Source: Planctomycetota bacterium
Lineage (GTDB): Bacteria > Planctomycetota > UBA1135 > GCA-002686595
NCBI GenBank assembly: GCA_020638875.1
Contig: JACKHS010000013.1
Coordinates: forward strand, 40,366-104,365
Reading direction: 5' to 3'
Length of the DNA: 64,000 nucleotides
The position numbers and the translations under genes were made by a program. Positions 7,380 to 17,300 of this stretch are shown here, piece by piece. The notes beneath the pieces are model-generated. The model made no database searches and had not been told where the DNA came from. It saw nothing but the letters and a program-made list of their open reading frames with translations. The number at the start of each line of letters is the position of its first letter. The first letter of the stretch is position 1.

Positions 7380-9512
7380 TCAGTGCATCAGCTCGCGGAA
7401 GTCCGGGAGCTGACGCAGGACGTCGAGGTCGCCGTTGTTGCGCAGCTCGCTCTGGATGAAGTAGCCGCGGTCGCGCGCGCGCGTGAGCTGGTCCATCGCC
7501 TCGTCGAGGTCGCCCGTGATCGCGAAGACGCAGGCCGAGTGGAACGAGGTGTAGCCGTCCTTGGGCGCGTGCTCGAGCGCGACGTGCACCTGGCGGCGCG
7601 CCTCGGAGAAGCGGCCCTCGCCCATGCGCACGAGCAGCAGCGCCATGTGCAGGCGCGCTTCCTGGTCGTCGGGCTCCTGCTTGAGGCGCGCGCGCGCGGC
7701 GGAGATGCCCTCGGACGCGACCTCGAGCGCCTCCTCGTAGCGGTCGAGGCGGCGCAGCACCTTGAACAGGTGGTCGTAGCTGCCGATGTGCGAGGGCTTG
7801 AGCGTGATGGCGCGCCGCAGCAGGCCGGCGGCGCCCTTGTTGTTGCCCTCGCGCGCGAGGATCGCGCCGAGCAGGCGGTGCGCGAGCCACTCCTCGCTGT
7901 CGTGCTGGATGGAGATGCGGTACTCGCGCTGCGCCTCGGTGTAGTGCCCCGAGAGGTGGTACGCGAAGCCGAGCGACGTGTGCGCCTCGGCGCAGTCGGG
8001 GTCGAGCGCCAGGGCGCGCTCGGCGTACTCGCGCGCCTCGGCGAGGAAGGCCTCGTCGCCGTCCCAGTACAGGTACTTGCGCACCAGCGCCTCGGCGAGG
8101 CCGGCGTAGGCGAGCGCGCAGTAGGGGTCGGCGTCGATGGCGGCGCGCATCGAGCTGATCGCGAGCATGAGGTGCTTGCTCGTGCCCTTGAGCAGCACGT
8201 CGTGCGCGCGCTGCGTCAGCCCACGGGCGCGCTCGACGTTGCGCACGGTGCCCTCGCTGGGGCGCACGGCGAGCTCGGACAGCCGCCGGCGGATCGTGCG
8301 CGTCGCGGCGCGCACGAGGTCGGCCTGCAGCGCCCACTCGTCGGGTTCGGTCTGCTGGATGCGCTCGACGTGCGCGTCGCGCAGCGTCGGCGCGCCGCCG
8401 TTGCGGGTCCAGCGCTCGATCTCGAGGTCGAGCGTGCCGCTGGGCGGCGTGAGCTTGAACGTCGAGCGCACGACGTAGTCGAAGGCGCCGTCGCGCGGGA
8501 GCTGCTCGCCTTCGACGAGCCGCACCTCGAGGCCCTTCGTGCGCCCCAGCTCCGTCGCGAGGTCGCGGCGCAGGCCGGCCGCGACCTGCGAACAGGCCGT
8601 GTCGTCGTCGGCGCAGTGCACCGGCGGCAGCAGCATCACGCCCTCGATCTGGTTCTGCGTGCGCGTGCGGGCGCCGCGCCGGTCGGCGATGCTGAGCAGC
8701 GCGCCGTACGCCTCGGCCGCGTCCTGGTAGCGGTCGGCCGGTTCGGGCGACAGGCACTTGAGGATCATGGCCTCGAAGACCGCCGGGAAGCCGGGGCGCA
8801 CGACCGAGGGCCGCCGCGGCTTGCAGTCCAGGATGGCCATGCAGACCTCCGGGAAGCTCTTGCCCGGGAACGGCAGCTCGCCGGTCATCGTGTGGTAGAG
8901 CACCGCGCCCAGCGAGAAGATGTCCGAGCGCAGGTCGAGCTCCTCGCCGCGCACCTGCTCCGGCGACATGTACAGCACCGTGCCGACCAGCGTGCCGTGC
9001 TGCGTGATCGACGACTCGTTCGCGGCCCGCGCGATGCCGAAGTCCAGCAGCTTCACCGAGCCGTCGTCGAGCACCATGATGTTGCCCGGCTTGAGGTCGC
9101 GGTGGATCAGGTGGTTCTCGTGCACGGCGCGCAGCGCGTCGGTGACCTGCTGCGCGATGCGCGTGCACTCCTCCCAGCCCAGGCGCCGGTCCTTGAGGAT
9201 CTTGTCGAGGGTGCGCCCCTCGAGGTACTCCATCGCGATGTACGGCGTGCCGGCGCCCTTCTCGATGCCGGGCGGCTTGAACACGTCGTACTCGTAGACG
9301 ACCGCGATGTTCTTGTGCTGCAGGTTCGACGTGTGCTTGGCCTCGCGCAAGAAGCGCTGGTCGGCCGCAGGGTCGAGCTCGGCGTGCGGGCGCAGGATCT
9401 TCAGCGCCACGGTGCGCTCGAGGCGCTGGTCCTTGGCGCGGTAGACCTCCGACAGAGGTCCCTCCCCGAGGCGGTCGGCCACGGGGTCGAACTCGAAGTG
9501 TGCGAACTGCAT
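7380..9512 (-). CDS. Soluble Ser/Thr protein kinase with TPR repeats
   Basis: 710 residues from the ATG at 9512, which precedes the kinase fold directly (MQFAHFEF). Kinase motifs are complete: Gly-rich loop LGEGPLSEVYRAKD, VAIK-type lysine in VALKIL, HRDLKPGN, DFG in KLLDFGIARA and MSPEQ in the activation segment. From about residue 275 a second domain (VMLLPPV through VVRSTFKL) resembles the TolB/FlgO-like segment of similar proteins. The last 300 residues are TPR repeats, such as CALAYAGLAEALVRKY and AEAHTSLGFAYHLSG. No transmembrane helix is seen, unlike many PASTA-type kinases. It heads an operon with Fur and phosphoribosyltransferase genes. A TAGAAT hexamer lies about 35-40 bases upstream of the start. 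Confidence 0.92.
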   Translation of the reverse strand: MQFAHFEFDPVADRLGEGPLSEVYRAKDQRLERTVALKILRPHAELDPAADQRFLREAKHTSNLQHKNIAVVYEYDVFKPPGIEKGAGTPYIAMEYLEGRTLDKILKDRRLGWEECTRIAQQVTDALRAVHENHLIHRDLKPGNIMVLDDGSVKLLDFGIARAANESSITQHGTLVGTVLYMSPEQVRGEELDLRSDIFSLGAVLYHTMTGELPFPGKSFPEVCMAILDCKPRRPSVVRPGFPAVFEAMILKCLSPEPADRYQDAAEAYGALLSIADRRGARTRTQNQIEGVMLLPPVHCADDDTACSQVAAGLRRDLATELGRTKGLEVRLVEGEQLPRDGAFDYVVRSTFKLTPPSGTLDLEIERWTRNGGAPTLRDAHVERIQQTEPDEWALQADLVRAATRTIRRRLSELAVRPSEGTVRNVERARGLTQRAHDVLLKGTSKHLMLAISSMRAAIDADPYCALAYAGLAEALVRKYLYWDGDEAFLAEAREYAERALALDPDCAEAHTSLGFAYHLSGHYTEAQREYRISIQHDSEEWLAHRLLGAILAREGNNKGAAGLLRRAITLKPSHIGSYDHLFKVLRRLDRYEEALEVASEGISAARARLKQEPDDQEARLHMALLLVRMGEGRFSEARRQVHVALEHAPKDGYTSFHSACVFAITGDLDEAMDQLTRARDRGYFIQSELRNNGDLDVLRQLPDFRELMH

Positions 9513-9688
9513 CTGGGGTGCGGCGCCCCGAGCGACGCCCGAGACCCGGGGGGATTCTACAGGCTCGCCGGCGAGTTCCATGGGCCAGAGGCGCGCGGGA
9601 GGCGAAACACTCGGCGGGTCGTACCGTAGGGTGGCGGGACGCCGCGCGGCGGCGCGTCCGCCCGAGTCCCGATCGCACGGCACGCACG

Positions 9689-10153
9689 ATGACACCCCGA
9701 CCGACGACCCACTGGGAGCGCGAGCGCTCCGCCTGGTACCGCGACGCCGCGCGCAGCGAGATCCGCGAGGGCGCGAGCCCGCTGCTCTGGATGCTCGGCT
9801 TCGGCGCCGTGGGCCTCGTCGCGGACGGGATGCAGCACCTCGACGAGCTGCGCGGCCCGGGGGCGCTACTCGCCGGCCTCGGCTGCGCGCTGACGCTCTG
9901 GGGGCTGATGCGCGGCCGTGCGTGGGCGCGCTGGAGCGGCGCGGCCGTCGCCGCGGCGCTGCTGCTCTTCCAGGCCGTCGCCCTCGCGGGCGCGCTGCTC
10001 GGCGACGCGCCCGTCGACCTGTGGCGAGTGCTCGTGGCGGTGAGCTTCGCGGGCGTGACCGGGGCGATCCTGTGGTCGCTGGTCGAGCCCGGCGCGCGCG
10101 AGCGCTTCACGCGCGCCCGCCGCGGCGTCGACGAGTCCGCGCCGCCGGTCTGA
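9689..10153 (+). CDS. Small multi-pass membrane protein, unknown
   Basis: 154 residues from the ATG at 9689; upstream residues in the frame are Arg-rich and noncoding in character. After a polar N-terminus (HWERERSAWYRDAARSEI) there are four hydrophobic segments: SPLLWMLGFGAVGLVA, ALLAGLGCALTLWGL, GAAVAAALLLFQAVALAGAL and LVAVSFAGVTGAILWSL. The C-terminal tail is charged and probably cytoplasmic. I do not recognise a family. It is divergent from the kinase operon and precedes another unknown gene by 50 bases. Confidence 0.55.
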   Translation: MTPRPTTHWERERSAWYRDAARSEIREGASPLLWMLGFGAVGLVADGMQHLDELRGPGALLAGLGCALTLWGLMRGRAWARWSGAAVAAALLLFQAVALAGALLGDAPVDLWRVLVAVSFAGVTGAILWSLVEPGARERFTRARRGVDESAPPV

Positions 10154-10203
10154 GAGCGCGCGTGCAGTCGGCGCCTCGCGGGCGCATGCTCTGGTGCAGC
10201 ACC

Positions 10204-10977
10204 ATGAGCACCCTCCCGGAGAACGTCCAGCCCGCGCCCGCCGAGGGCGAGCTCGCCTTCAGCGACGACGACCTCAACGCGCTCGACGAGGCCGTCTGCC
10301 GCGACCCCGCCTACAACGAGCGGCGCCTCGCGCTGCGGCGCAAGCTGCTCGCGCTCGGCAAGCGCTTCGCCGGCGCGAAGCGGACGCCCAAGCTCGGCCT
10401 CGAGGCGCGCACGAGCCTGCACAACCCGCACGCCTTCAACGGCAACAAGGTGCGCCGCCTGTGGGCCTACGTCTGCCGCGACAAGACGGAGAAGGGCCGC
10501 CTGCGGCGCGTGGTCGGCAAGGAGCTCGCGTCCGACCTCGACGCGGCCTACCGCAACGCCTACCTCTGCCTCGCGGTCGAGAGCGACCTCGTCGAGACGT
10601 CGCTGCGCATCCACGCCGACGCGTGGTTCGACGGTCAGAACCTCACGCGCCGGGTGAAGGCCGAGGGCGTCGGAGAGCTCGTCGCGCTGCTCAACGAGCT
10701 CGACGGCTTCCGCCTCGAGCTGGCCGACTGGAAGGGCGAGTGGCGCTGCGGCGCGCTGGAGCCCTCGCGGCTCGAGGAGTTCTTCAAGTACTACGAGGCC
10801 GGCACGCACGCGCTCGCGCTCGTCCGCCGCTGGCCGGTGCCCAAGGCGCAACCCGCCGCGCGCGCCGCGCTCCTCGCGCCCGAGGCGCCCGAGCTGCTGC
10901 TCGCCGAGCTCGAACGCCTGGTGCCCTTCTACCGCTTCGCCGCCTGGTCGCAGGAGAGCGACTTCCTCTTCGGGTGA
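10204..10977 (+). CDS. Conserved-looking soluble protein, unknown
   Basis: 257 residues, start at ATG 10204. It is soluble, rich in Leu, Arg and Glu, and mostly helical by composition. Features include a basic region LRRKLLALGKRFAGAKRTPK, RRLWAYVCRDKTEKGRLRR, and the aromatic patches HADAWFDGQNLTRR and EEFFKYYEAGTHAL. There is no signal peptide, transmembrane segment, Cys pair or nucleotide-binding motif. I cannot assign a family. Codon use matches its neighbours and the composition is plausible, so it is called as real. The 141 bases after it hold only weak inverted repeats. Confidence 0.6.
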   Translation: MSTLPENVQPAPAEGELAFSDDDLNALDEAVCRDPAYNERRLALRRKLLALGKRFAGAKRTPKLGLEARTSLHNPHAFNGNKVRRLWAYVCRDKTEKGRLRRVVGKELASDLDAAYRNAYLCLAVESDLVETSLRIHADAWFDGQNLTRRVKAEGVGELVALLNELDGFRLELADWKGEWRCGALEPSRLEEFFKYYEAGTHALALVRRWPVPKAQPAARAALLAPEAPELLLAELERLVPFYRFAAWSQESDFLFG

Positions 10978-11118
10978 CGCAAGCCCGCGCGGCGCGCGCG
11001 AGGGCGTCTCGGACGGGCTCCCGGCGGAGCGCGATGAGAACGCGCTCTCGTCTGCAGCGCGGATCGCTGCGCGGCTCAACTTGCCGCGCCGCCGGGGCCG
11101 ACCTACGGTGACCCCGCC

Positions 11119-11466
11119 ATGACGCGCCTCGTCACGTCCCTGGTCCTCCTGGTGACCTTGCTGCTCGGCCCCGCCCTCTGTCACGGCGGCGTGCTCGAGC
11201 ACGAGTGCGGTTGCGACGAGGGCGTCGGTGCGAGCTGCTCGCACGAGGACGGCTGCGCGGACGATCCCTGCGCGGACTTCATGGTGCCTGGCAGTCGCGA
11301 GGAGCTCGAGGCGCCGCTGCGCGCGCTCTTGCCGCCCGCGCCGCTGCGCTGGCCCGCGCCGCTCGCGCCCGCGCCCTGCGCCGACGTGAGACGCGCGCAT
11401 CCGCCCGCGCCACCGGACCGCGACGCGTTGCCGTACGCGACCAGCGACCGCCCGCCGCGGCGCTGA
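11119..11466 (+). CDS. Small secreted His/Cys-rich protein ahead of the metal efflux operon
   Basis: 115 residues. A signal peptide (RLVTSLVLLVTLLLGPALC) is followed by a segment dense in Cys, His and acidic residues: HECGCDEGVGASCSHEDGC and ADDPCAD. The second half is rich in Pro, Ala and Arg. It lies 100 bases upstream of the RND outer-membrane gene on the same strand. A periplasmic metal-binding or sensing role is inferred from composition and place; I recognise no family. A TACGGT hexamer ends nine bases before the ATG, so the operon may start here with a very short leader. Confidence 0.6.
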   Translation: MTRLVTSLVLLVTLLLGPALCHGGVLEHECGCDEGVGASCSHEDGCADDPCADFMVPGSREELEAPLRALLPPAPLRWPAPLAPAPCADVRRAHPPAPPDRDALPYATSDRPPRR

Positions 11467-11566
11467 GCTCACGACTCCCGGGCCGCTCGGCCCGCGTGCG
11501 TCCGCGCGGCCCGTCGCGCCGCCGGCGCTCCGTCCGTTCACGAGGAGTGACCTTGGAGTCCGTGGC

Positions 11567-12910
11567 ATGCATCGTTTCCTTCGCGCCGTCCTGTGGGGCG
11601 GCGGTGCGCTCTGCTCGGCGGGGTGCGTCGGCTACACCCCGGCACCGGTCGAGCCGCGCGCGCTGCTGGCCGAGCTCGAGCGCGTCCCCTGGCGCGCTCC
11701 CGCCGACGTCGCCGTCGCGCCCGGGCCGCGCGCGCTGAGCGCCTTCGCCGTCGAGCACAACCCCGCGCTGCAGGCGTCGCGCGCCCGCGTCGAGGTGTCC
11801 GCGGCGCTGCTCGTCGAGGCCGGGCTGCTGCCCGAGCCGAGCGTCGGCTGGGACGCGATGGACGTGCTCGCCGCACAGCTCGTCGACGGGCGCTCGACGC
11901 GCGTCGACGTGCTGGCCGGCCTCGGCCTCGACGTCCCGCTCCGACGGCCTGGCGAGGGCGACGCGCTGCGCGCCGGCGCGCGCTGGAACCACGCGGCCGA
12001 GCACGCCGCGCTGCTCGCGGCCGAGTGGCGCCTCGTGAGCGCCGTGTACGTCGCCGACGAGGAGCTGCGCGTCGCGACGGAGCTGGCCGCGCAGGCGGCC
12101 GAGCTCGCGCGCCTCGCGGAGCGCACCGAGGCGCACTTCCGCGCGGCGCAGGAGGCCGGCGCGGCCAGCGCCATCGAGGCCAACCTCGCGCGCGGGGAGC
12201 TGCGCCGGTTGCGCGTCGAGCACGTGCGCGCCGAGGCGCGGCGCGAGGCGGCGCGCAGGCACCTGGCCGAGCTCCTCGGCCTGCCGCCGTCCGCGGCGCT
12301 CGTGCCCGGAGCGGCCGAGGATCCGCTGGAGCGCGCCGCGAGGCTGCAGGACGACGAAGGGCTCGCCGTGCGCGCGCTCGCGGTGCGCCCCGACCTCGCC
12401 GCGCTGAGCGCGCGCTACGGCGCGACCGAGGCGGCGCTGCGGCTGGCGGTCGCGACGCAGTACCCGCGCGTGACCGTCGGCACCGGGCTCTCGTTGAGCC
12501 TGCCGCTGGGGCAATGGCGGACGCGCGCGGCCATCGCGGCCGCGCAGGCCGAGCGCGCGCGCGCGGGCGAGGAGCTGCGCGCGGCGGTGCACGCCCTGCG
12601 CGCGGAGCTGGCCGACGCGCAGGCCGCGTATCGACTCGCGAGCGAGGAGCTCGAGCTCGTCGAGCGCGAGCTGCTGCCCAACGCCGAGGAGAGCCTCGCG
12701 CTCGCGCGCGCCGCGCTCGAGGTCGGCGAGGCCTCGCTGCTCGAGACCCTGGCCCTGCAACGCGCGCTCGCCGAAGCGCGCACACGCGACGCCGAGGCCC
12801 GCGGCGTGCGCGCCAAGGCCGCCTGGGAGTTGCTCGCCGCCGCCGGCGAACTGCTCGCCCCGGCCACCGACTCCGTTCCTGCTGCCCTCGACGAGGACCC
12901 CGCCCGATGA
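11567..12910 (+). CDS. TolC/CzcC-like outer membrane efflux lipoprotein
   Basis: 447 residues. The signal peptide ends in lipobox SAGC near residue 20. Long Ala/Glu/Arg-rich alpha-helical stretches follow (NPALQASRARVEVSAALLVEAGLLPEP is the repeated OEP helix pattern), along with the outer-membrane strand motif YPRVTVGTGLSLSLPLG. This matches the outer-membrane efflux protein family that forms the exit duct of tripartite pumps. Its stop overlaps the adaptor start in an ATGA, so the two are translationally coupled. Confidence 0.9.
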   Translation: MHRFLRAVLWGGGALCSAGCVGYTPAPVEPRALLAELERVPWRAPADVAVAPGPRALSAFAVEHNPALQASRARVEVSAALLVEAGLLPEPSVGWDAMDVLAAQLVDGRSTRVDVLAGLGLDVPLRRPGEGDALRAGARWNHAAEHAALLAAEWRLVSAVYVADEELRVATELAAQAAELARLAERTEAHFRAAQEAGAASAIEANLARGELRRLRVEHVRAEARREAARRHLAELLGLPPSAALVPGAAEDPLERAARLQDDEGLAVRALAVRPDLAALSARYGATEAALRLAVATQYPRVTVGTGLSLSLPLGQWRTRAAIAAAQAERARAGEELRAAVHALRAELADAQAAYRLASEELELVERELLPNAEESLALARAALEVGEASLLETLALQRALAEARTRDAEARGVRAKAAWELLAAAGELLAPATDSVPAALDEDPAR

Positions 12911-14325
12911 CGCTCGACCCGCGCACGCTCCCCTCGCTGTTCCTCCTCGCTGCGCTCGTCGCGAGCTGTCACGACGGTGGAGTCCACGACACCCACGACG
13001 CTCACGCCGACGGCGCGTCGGCGACGCACGCGGACCACGACGACGGGGAGCACGACGGCGAGGAAGGCCGCGTTCACCTCTCGCCGCGGCAGGTGCAGGC
13101 CGCCGGGCTCGAGTTCGTCGTGGCCGGGCCGGGGCGCGTGGTCGAAGCGCTGACGCTGACGGGGCGCGTCGAGCCCAACGCCGACGCGGTGCTGCACGTC
13201 ACGCCGCGCGTGGCCGGGCGCGTGCGCAGCGTCCACAAGCAGCTCGGCGACGACGTCGCGGTGGGCGAGCTCCTCTGCGTGCTCGACAGCGTCGAGCTGG
13301 GCGAGGCGGCCGCCGAGCTCCTGCGCGCGCGCGCCGCGACGAGCGCGGTCGAGGGCACGCTCGCCGCGCGGCGCGCGCTGTTCGAGCGTCGGCGCAGCGA
13401 GCTGGTGGAGGTGCTCGACGGCTCGGTCGCGGTGCACGAGCGCGTGTACGAGCGCGAGCAGGAGCTGCAGCGCAAAGCCGTCTCGACGCTGCGCCCGCTG
13501 CTGGAGGCCGAGCAGGCGCTCGCGCTCGCGCGTCTCGCGCGCGAGCAGCAGCTCGCCGAGCTCGACGCGGAGCGGGACGAGGCGCTGCTCGCGCTCGAGG
13601 CCGACCTCGGGCTCTTGCGCATCGATCGCGACGCCGCGCGGCAACGCCTGCAGACGCTCGGGCTCTCCGACGAGGAACTCGCGGGGCTCGCGGCCGGCTC
13701 CGACCTGCTCGCCGGCGCGTACCGCGTGCTGGCCTCGGGCGCGGGGGTCGTCGTCGATCGCCACGCCTCGGTCGGCGAGTACGTCGAGGCGGGCGCGAAG
13801 CTCTACGTCGTCGAGGACCTCGCGAGCGTGTGGTTCGTGGCCTCGGCGTTCGAGGGGCAGCTCCGTCACGTGCGCGGCGGACAGCCCGCGGCCGTGCGCC
13901 TCGACGCGTTCCCCGACGTGGAGCTCGCCGGCGCGGTGGGCTTCGTCGGGTTCCACATCGACCCCGCCAGCCGCTCCGCGGGCGTGCGCGTGACGCTCGC
14001 GAACGACGCGCTCGCGAGCTGGCCCGAGGAGCTCCCGCTGCGCCCCGGGATGTTCGGCCGCGTCGAGCTGGAGACGGCCACGCGCGAGGCGGCGGTCGTG
14101 TTGCCCGAGCGCGCGCTCGTGCACGACGATCCGGGCGACGCGGTCTTCGTCGAGCGCGAACCCGGCGTCTACGAGCGGCGCGCGGTGCGCACGCGCGCCG
14201 CCGCGCACGCGCTGGTCGAAGTGCTGAGCGGCGTCACCGCGGGCGAGCGCGTCGTCGTGGCCGGCACTTTCCTGCTCGAGTCGGCCGGCAAGAGCGGCGA
14301 GCTCGGCGGCGGGCACAGTCACTAG
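12907..14325 (+). CDS. RND efflux periplasmic adaptor, heavy-metal type
   Basis: 472 residues, start ATG at 12907 overlapping the upstream TGA. The signal ends in lipobox VASC. Immediately after it is a His/Asp-rich stretch (HDTHDAHADG, HADHDDGEHDG), which is a likely periplasmic metal-binding segment; the C-terminus also ends GGGHSH. Membrane-fusion-protein parts follow: the barrel-sandwich half VTPRVAGRVRSVHKQLGDDV, a long helical hairpin at about 135-245, then the second lipoyl half and beta-barrel ending RPGMFGRVELE. The His-rich ends point to divalent cation export such as Zn, Co or Cd, together with the pump motif. Confidence 0.92.
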   Translation: MTLDPRTLPSLFLLAALVASCHDGGVHDTHDAHADGASATHADHDDGEHDGEEGRVHLSPRQVQAAGLEFVVAGPGRVVEALTLTGRVEPNADAVLHVTPRVAGRVRSVHKQLGDDVAVGELLCVLDSVELGEAAAELLRARAATSAVEGTLAARRALFERRRSELVEVLDGSVAVHERVYEREQELQRKAVSTLRPLLEAEQALALARLAREQQLAELDAERDEALLALEADLGLLRIDRDAARQRLQTLGLSDEELAGLAAGSDLLAGAYRVLASGAGVVVDRHASVGEYVEAGAKLYVVEDLASVWFVASAFEGQLRHVRGGQPAAVRLDAFPDVELAGAVGFVGFHIDPASRSAGVRVTLANDALASWPEELPLRPGMFGRVELETATREAAVVLPERALVHDDPGDAVFVEREPGVYERRAVRTRAAAHALVEVLSGVTAGERVVVAGTFLLESAGKSGELGGGHSH

Positions 14326-14335
14326 GAGCGCGCCC

Positions 14336-17300
14336 ATGGTCAACCGCCTGATCGACTTCTCGCTCGACAACCGCCTGATCGTCCTGATCGGCTGGCTGCT
14401 CGTGGTGGCGCTCGGCCTCGACTCGCTGCGCAAGCTGCCGATCGACGCCGTCCCCGACGTCACGAACACGCAGGTCCAGCTCCTCACGAACAGCCCCGGA
14501 CTCGCGCCGCAAGAGGTCGAGTCGTTCATCACCTTCCCGGTCGAGACCGCCATGAGCGGCTTGCCCGGCGTCGAGCAGGTGCGCTCGGTGTCCAAGTTCG
14601 GCCTGTCGGTCGTGACCGTGGTCTTCGAGGAGGGCACCGATCTGTACTGGGCGCGCCAGCTCGTGTCGGAGCGCCTGTCGCAGTCGCGCGCGGAGATCCC
14701 CGAGGGCTACGGGGAGCCCGAGCTGGGGCCGATCTCCACCGGCCTCGGCGAGGTCTACCAGTTCGAGGTGCGCGGCGAGGGCTACAGCGCGATGGAGCTG
14801 CGCGACGTGCTGGACTGGAACCTCGCGCCGCAGCTCCGCGCCGTGCCGGGCGTGGTCGAGGTCAACGCGTTCGGCGGCGAGCTGCGCACGTTCCAGGTCA
14901 CGCTCGACCCGGACGCGCTGCGCGGCTACGGCATCCCGCTCGCGCGCGTGTTCGACGCGCTCGAGCGCAACAACCGCAACGTGGGCGGCGGCTACCTCGT
15001 GCACGCCGACGAGCAGTACCTGATCCGCGGCGAGGGCCTGGTGTCGAGCCTCGCGGACCTCGCGCGCGTCGTCGTCGCGCAGGACGCGCGTGGGACGCCG
15101 GTCTACCTGGCCGACCTCGGCCGCGCCGAGTTCGCGCCGATGATCCGCCAGGGGGCCGTGACGCGCGACGGACGCGGCGAGGCGGTGGTGGGGGTCGTGA
15201 TGATGCTCATGGGCGCGAACTCGCGCACCGTCGCGGCGGACGTCCACGCGCGCGTGCGGGAGCTGCAGCGCACGTTGCCCGACGGCGTCACGATCGACAC
15301 CTTCTACGACCGGACCGAGCTGATCGAGCGCACGCTGCACACCGTCGCGCGCAACCTGCTCGAGGGCGGCTTGCTCGTGGTCGTCGTGCTGCTGCTGCTG
15401 CTCGGCAGTCTGCGCGGCGGCCTGATGGTGGCCGCGGTGATCCCGCTGTCGATGCTGGTCGCGGTCACGCTCATGCGCTGGTGGGGGCTCTCGGGCAACC
15501 TAATGTCCCTCGGCGCGGTCGACTTCGGGATCATCGTCGACGGCGCCGTCGTGATCGTGGAGGGCATCGTCGCGTACCTCGCGCTGCACCGCGACGACGA
15601 CGGCCGCAGCCACCACGAGAAGGTGCGCGCGGCCTGCCACCAGGTGGCGCGGCCGGTGCTGTTCGCCGTCGGCATCATCATCCTCGTCTACCTGCCGATC
15701 CTCGCGCTGCGCGGCATCGAGGGGAAGATGTTCCGGCCGATGGCCCTGACCGTGGTGTTCGCCATGGCGGGGTCGCTGCTCGCCGCGCTGACGTTGATGC
15801 CGGTGCTCGCCTCGCTGTTGCTGCGGCGGCCCGTCGAACGCGAGCCGTTGCTCGCGCGCCTGGCGCGGCGCGCGTACGAACCGCTGCTCGCGCACACGGC
15901 GGCGCACCCCGGGCGCATGGCCGGCACTGCGCTCGTCGTGTTCGTGCTCAGCTTGGCCTCGACGCCTTTCCTCGGCGCGGAGTTCATCCCCAAGCTCGAC
16001 GAGGGCGCGATCGCCATGCAGATCTGGCGACTGCCGAGCATCTCGCTGGAGAGCTCGAACGAGCTCAGCACGCGGGCCGAGGCGATCGCCAAGGGCTTCC
16101 CCGAGGTGCGCACGGTCGTCTCGCGCACCGGGCGCGCGGAGATCGCCACCGATCCCATGGGCGTCGAGATCTCCGATACCTACCTGATGCTCGCGCCGCC
16201 GGACACCTGGCGCTTCCCGTCGAAGGACGCGCTGATCGCGGCGCTCGACGCCGAGCTGCGCGAGGCGCTGCCGGGCGTGCTGTTCAGCTACTCCCAGCCC
16301 ATCGAGCTGCGCGTGGACGAGCTCATCAGCGGCGTGCGCTCCGAGGTCGGCATCAAGGTCTTCGCCGGCGACGGGACGCTCGACCAGATGCGCGCCGTGG
16401 CCGAGCGCGTCGCCGCCGTGGTGCGCGAGGTGCCCGGGATGGCCGAGGTGAAGGTGGAGCAGACCGGCGGGCTGCCCACGTTGACGGCGGACGTCGACCG
16501 CGAGGCCGTCGCGCGGGTCGGCGTCGACGCGCAGGACGTGCTCGACGTCGTGGAGGCCGTCGGCGGCGCGCGCGTGGGGACCGTCGTGCAGGGACAGCGG
16601 CGCTACGCGCTGCAGGTGCGCTTCGACGACGAGGCCCGCGCGAGCCTGGAGGCGCTGCGCGGCCTGCCCATCGGGTTGCCCGCCGCGGCCGGCGGGCCGG
16701 CGCCTTGGGTGCCGCTCGAGCAACTCGCCGACCTGCGCGTGCGCGAGGGCCCCGCGCAGATCAGCCGGGAGCACGCGCAGCGCAAGATCACCGTCGAGCT
16801 CAACGTCCGCGGTCGTGACCTCGCCTCCGCCGTCGCCGAGGCGCGCGAGCGCGTGGCGGCCGAGGTCGACCTGCCGCCCGGCTGGTCGATCGAGTGGGGC
16901 GGTCAGTTCGAGAACCTCAGCGCCGCCTCGCAGCGCCTGTTGCTGCTCGTGCCGCTCGCGCTGCTGCTCATCTTCACGCTGCTGTACTCGACCTTCGGTT
17001 CGACGCGGCTGGCGCTGTTGATCTTCCTGAACGTCCCGCTCGCGCTGACGGGCGGGCTCGCGGCGCTCTGGTTGCGGGGCTATCCGTTCTCGATCTCGGC
17101 CGGCGTGGGCTTCATCGCGCTCTTCGGCATCGCCGTGATGAACGGTGTCGTGCTGGTGTCGTCGGTCGTGCAGCGCCGCGCCGACGGCGCGCCCCCCGCG
17201 GTCGCGGCCCTGGGCGCCGCGCGGTCGCGCCTGCGGCCCGTGCTGATGACGGCTTCGACGGACATCATCGGGTTCCTGCCCATGGCGGTCGCGCTGAGCG

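Noticed and set aside
12415..14637. Long reverse-strand open frame across the RND adaptor gene
   Set aside because: Low-complexity Arg/Ser/Ala sequence opposite a well-supported gene.
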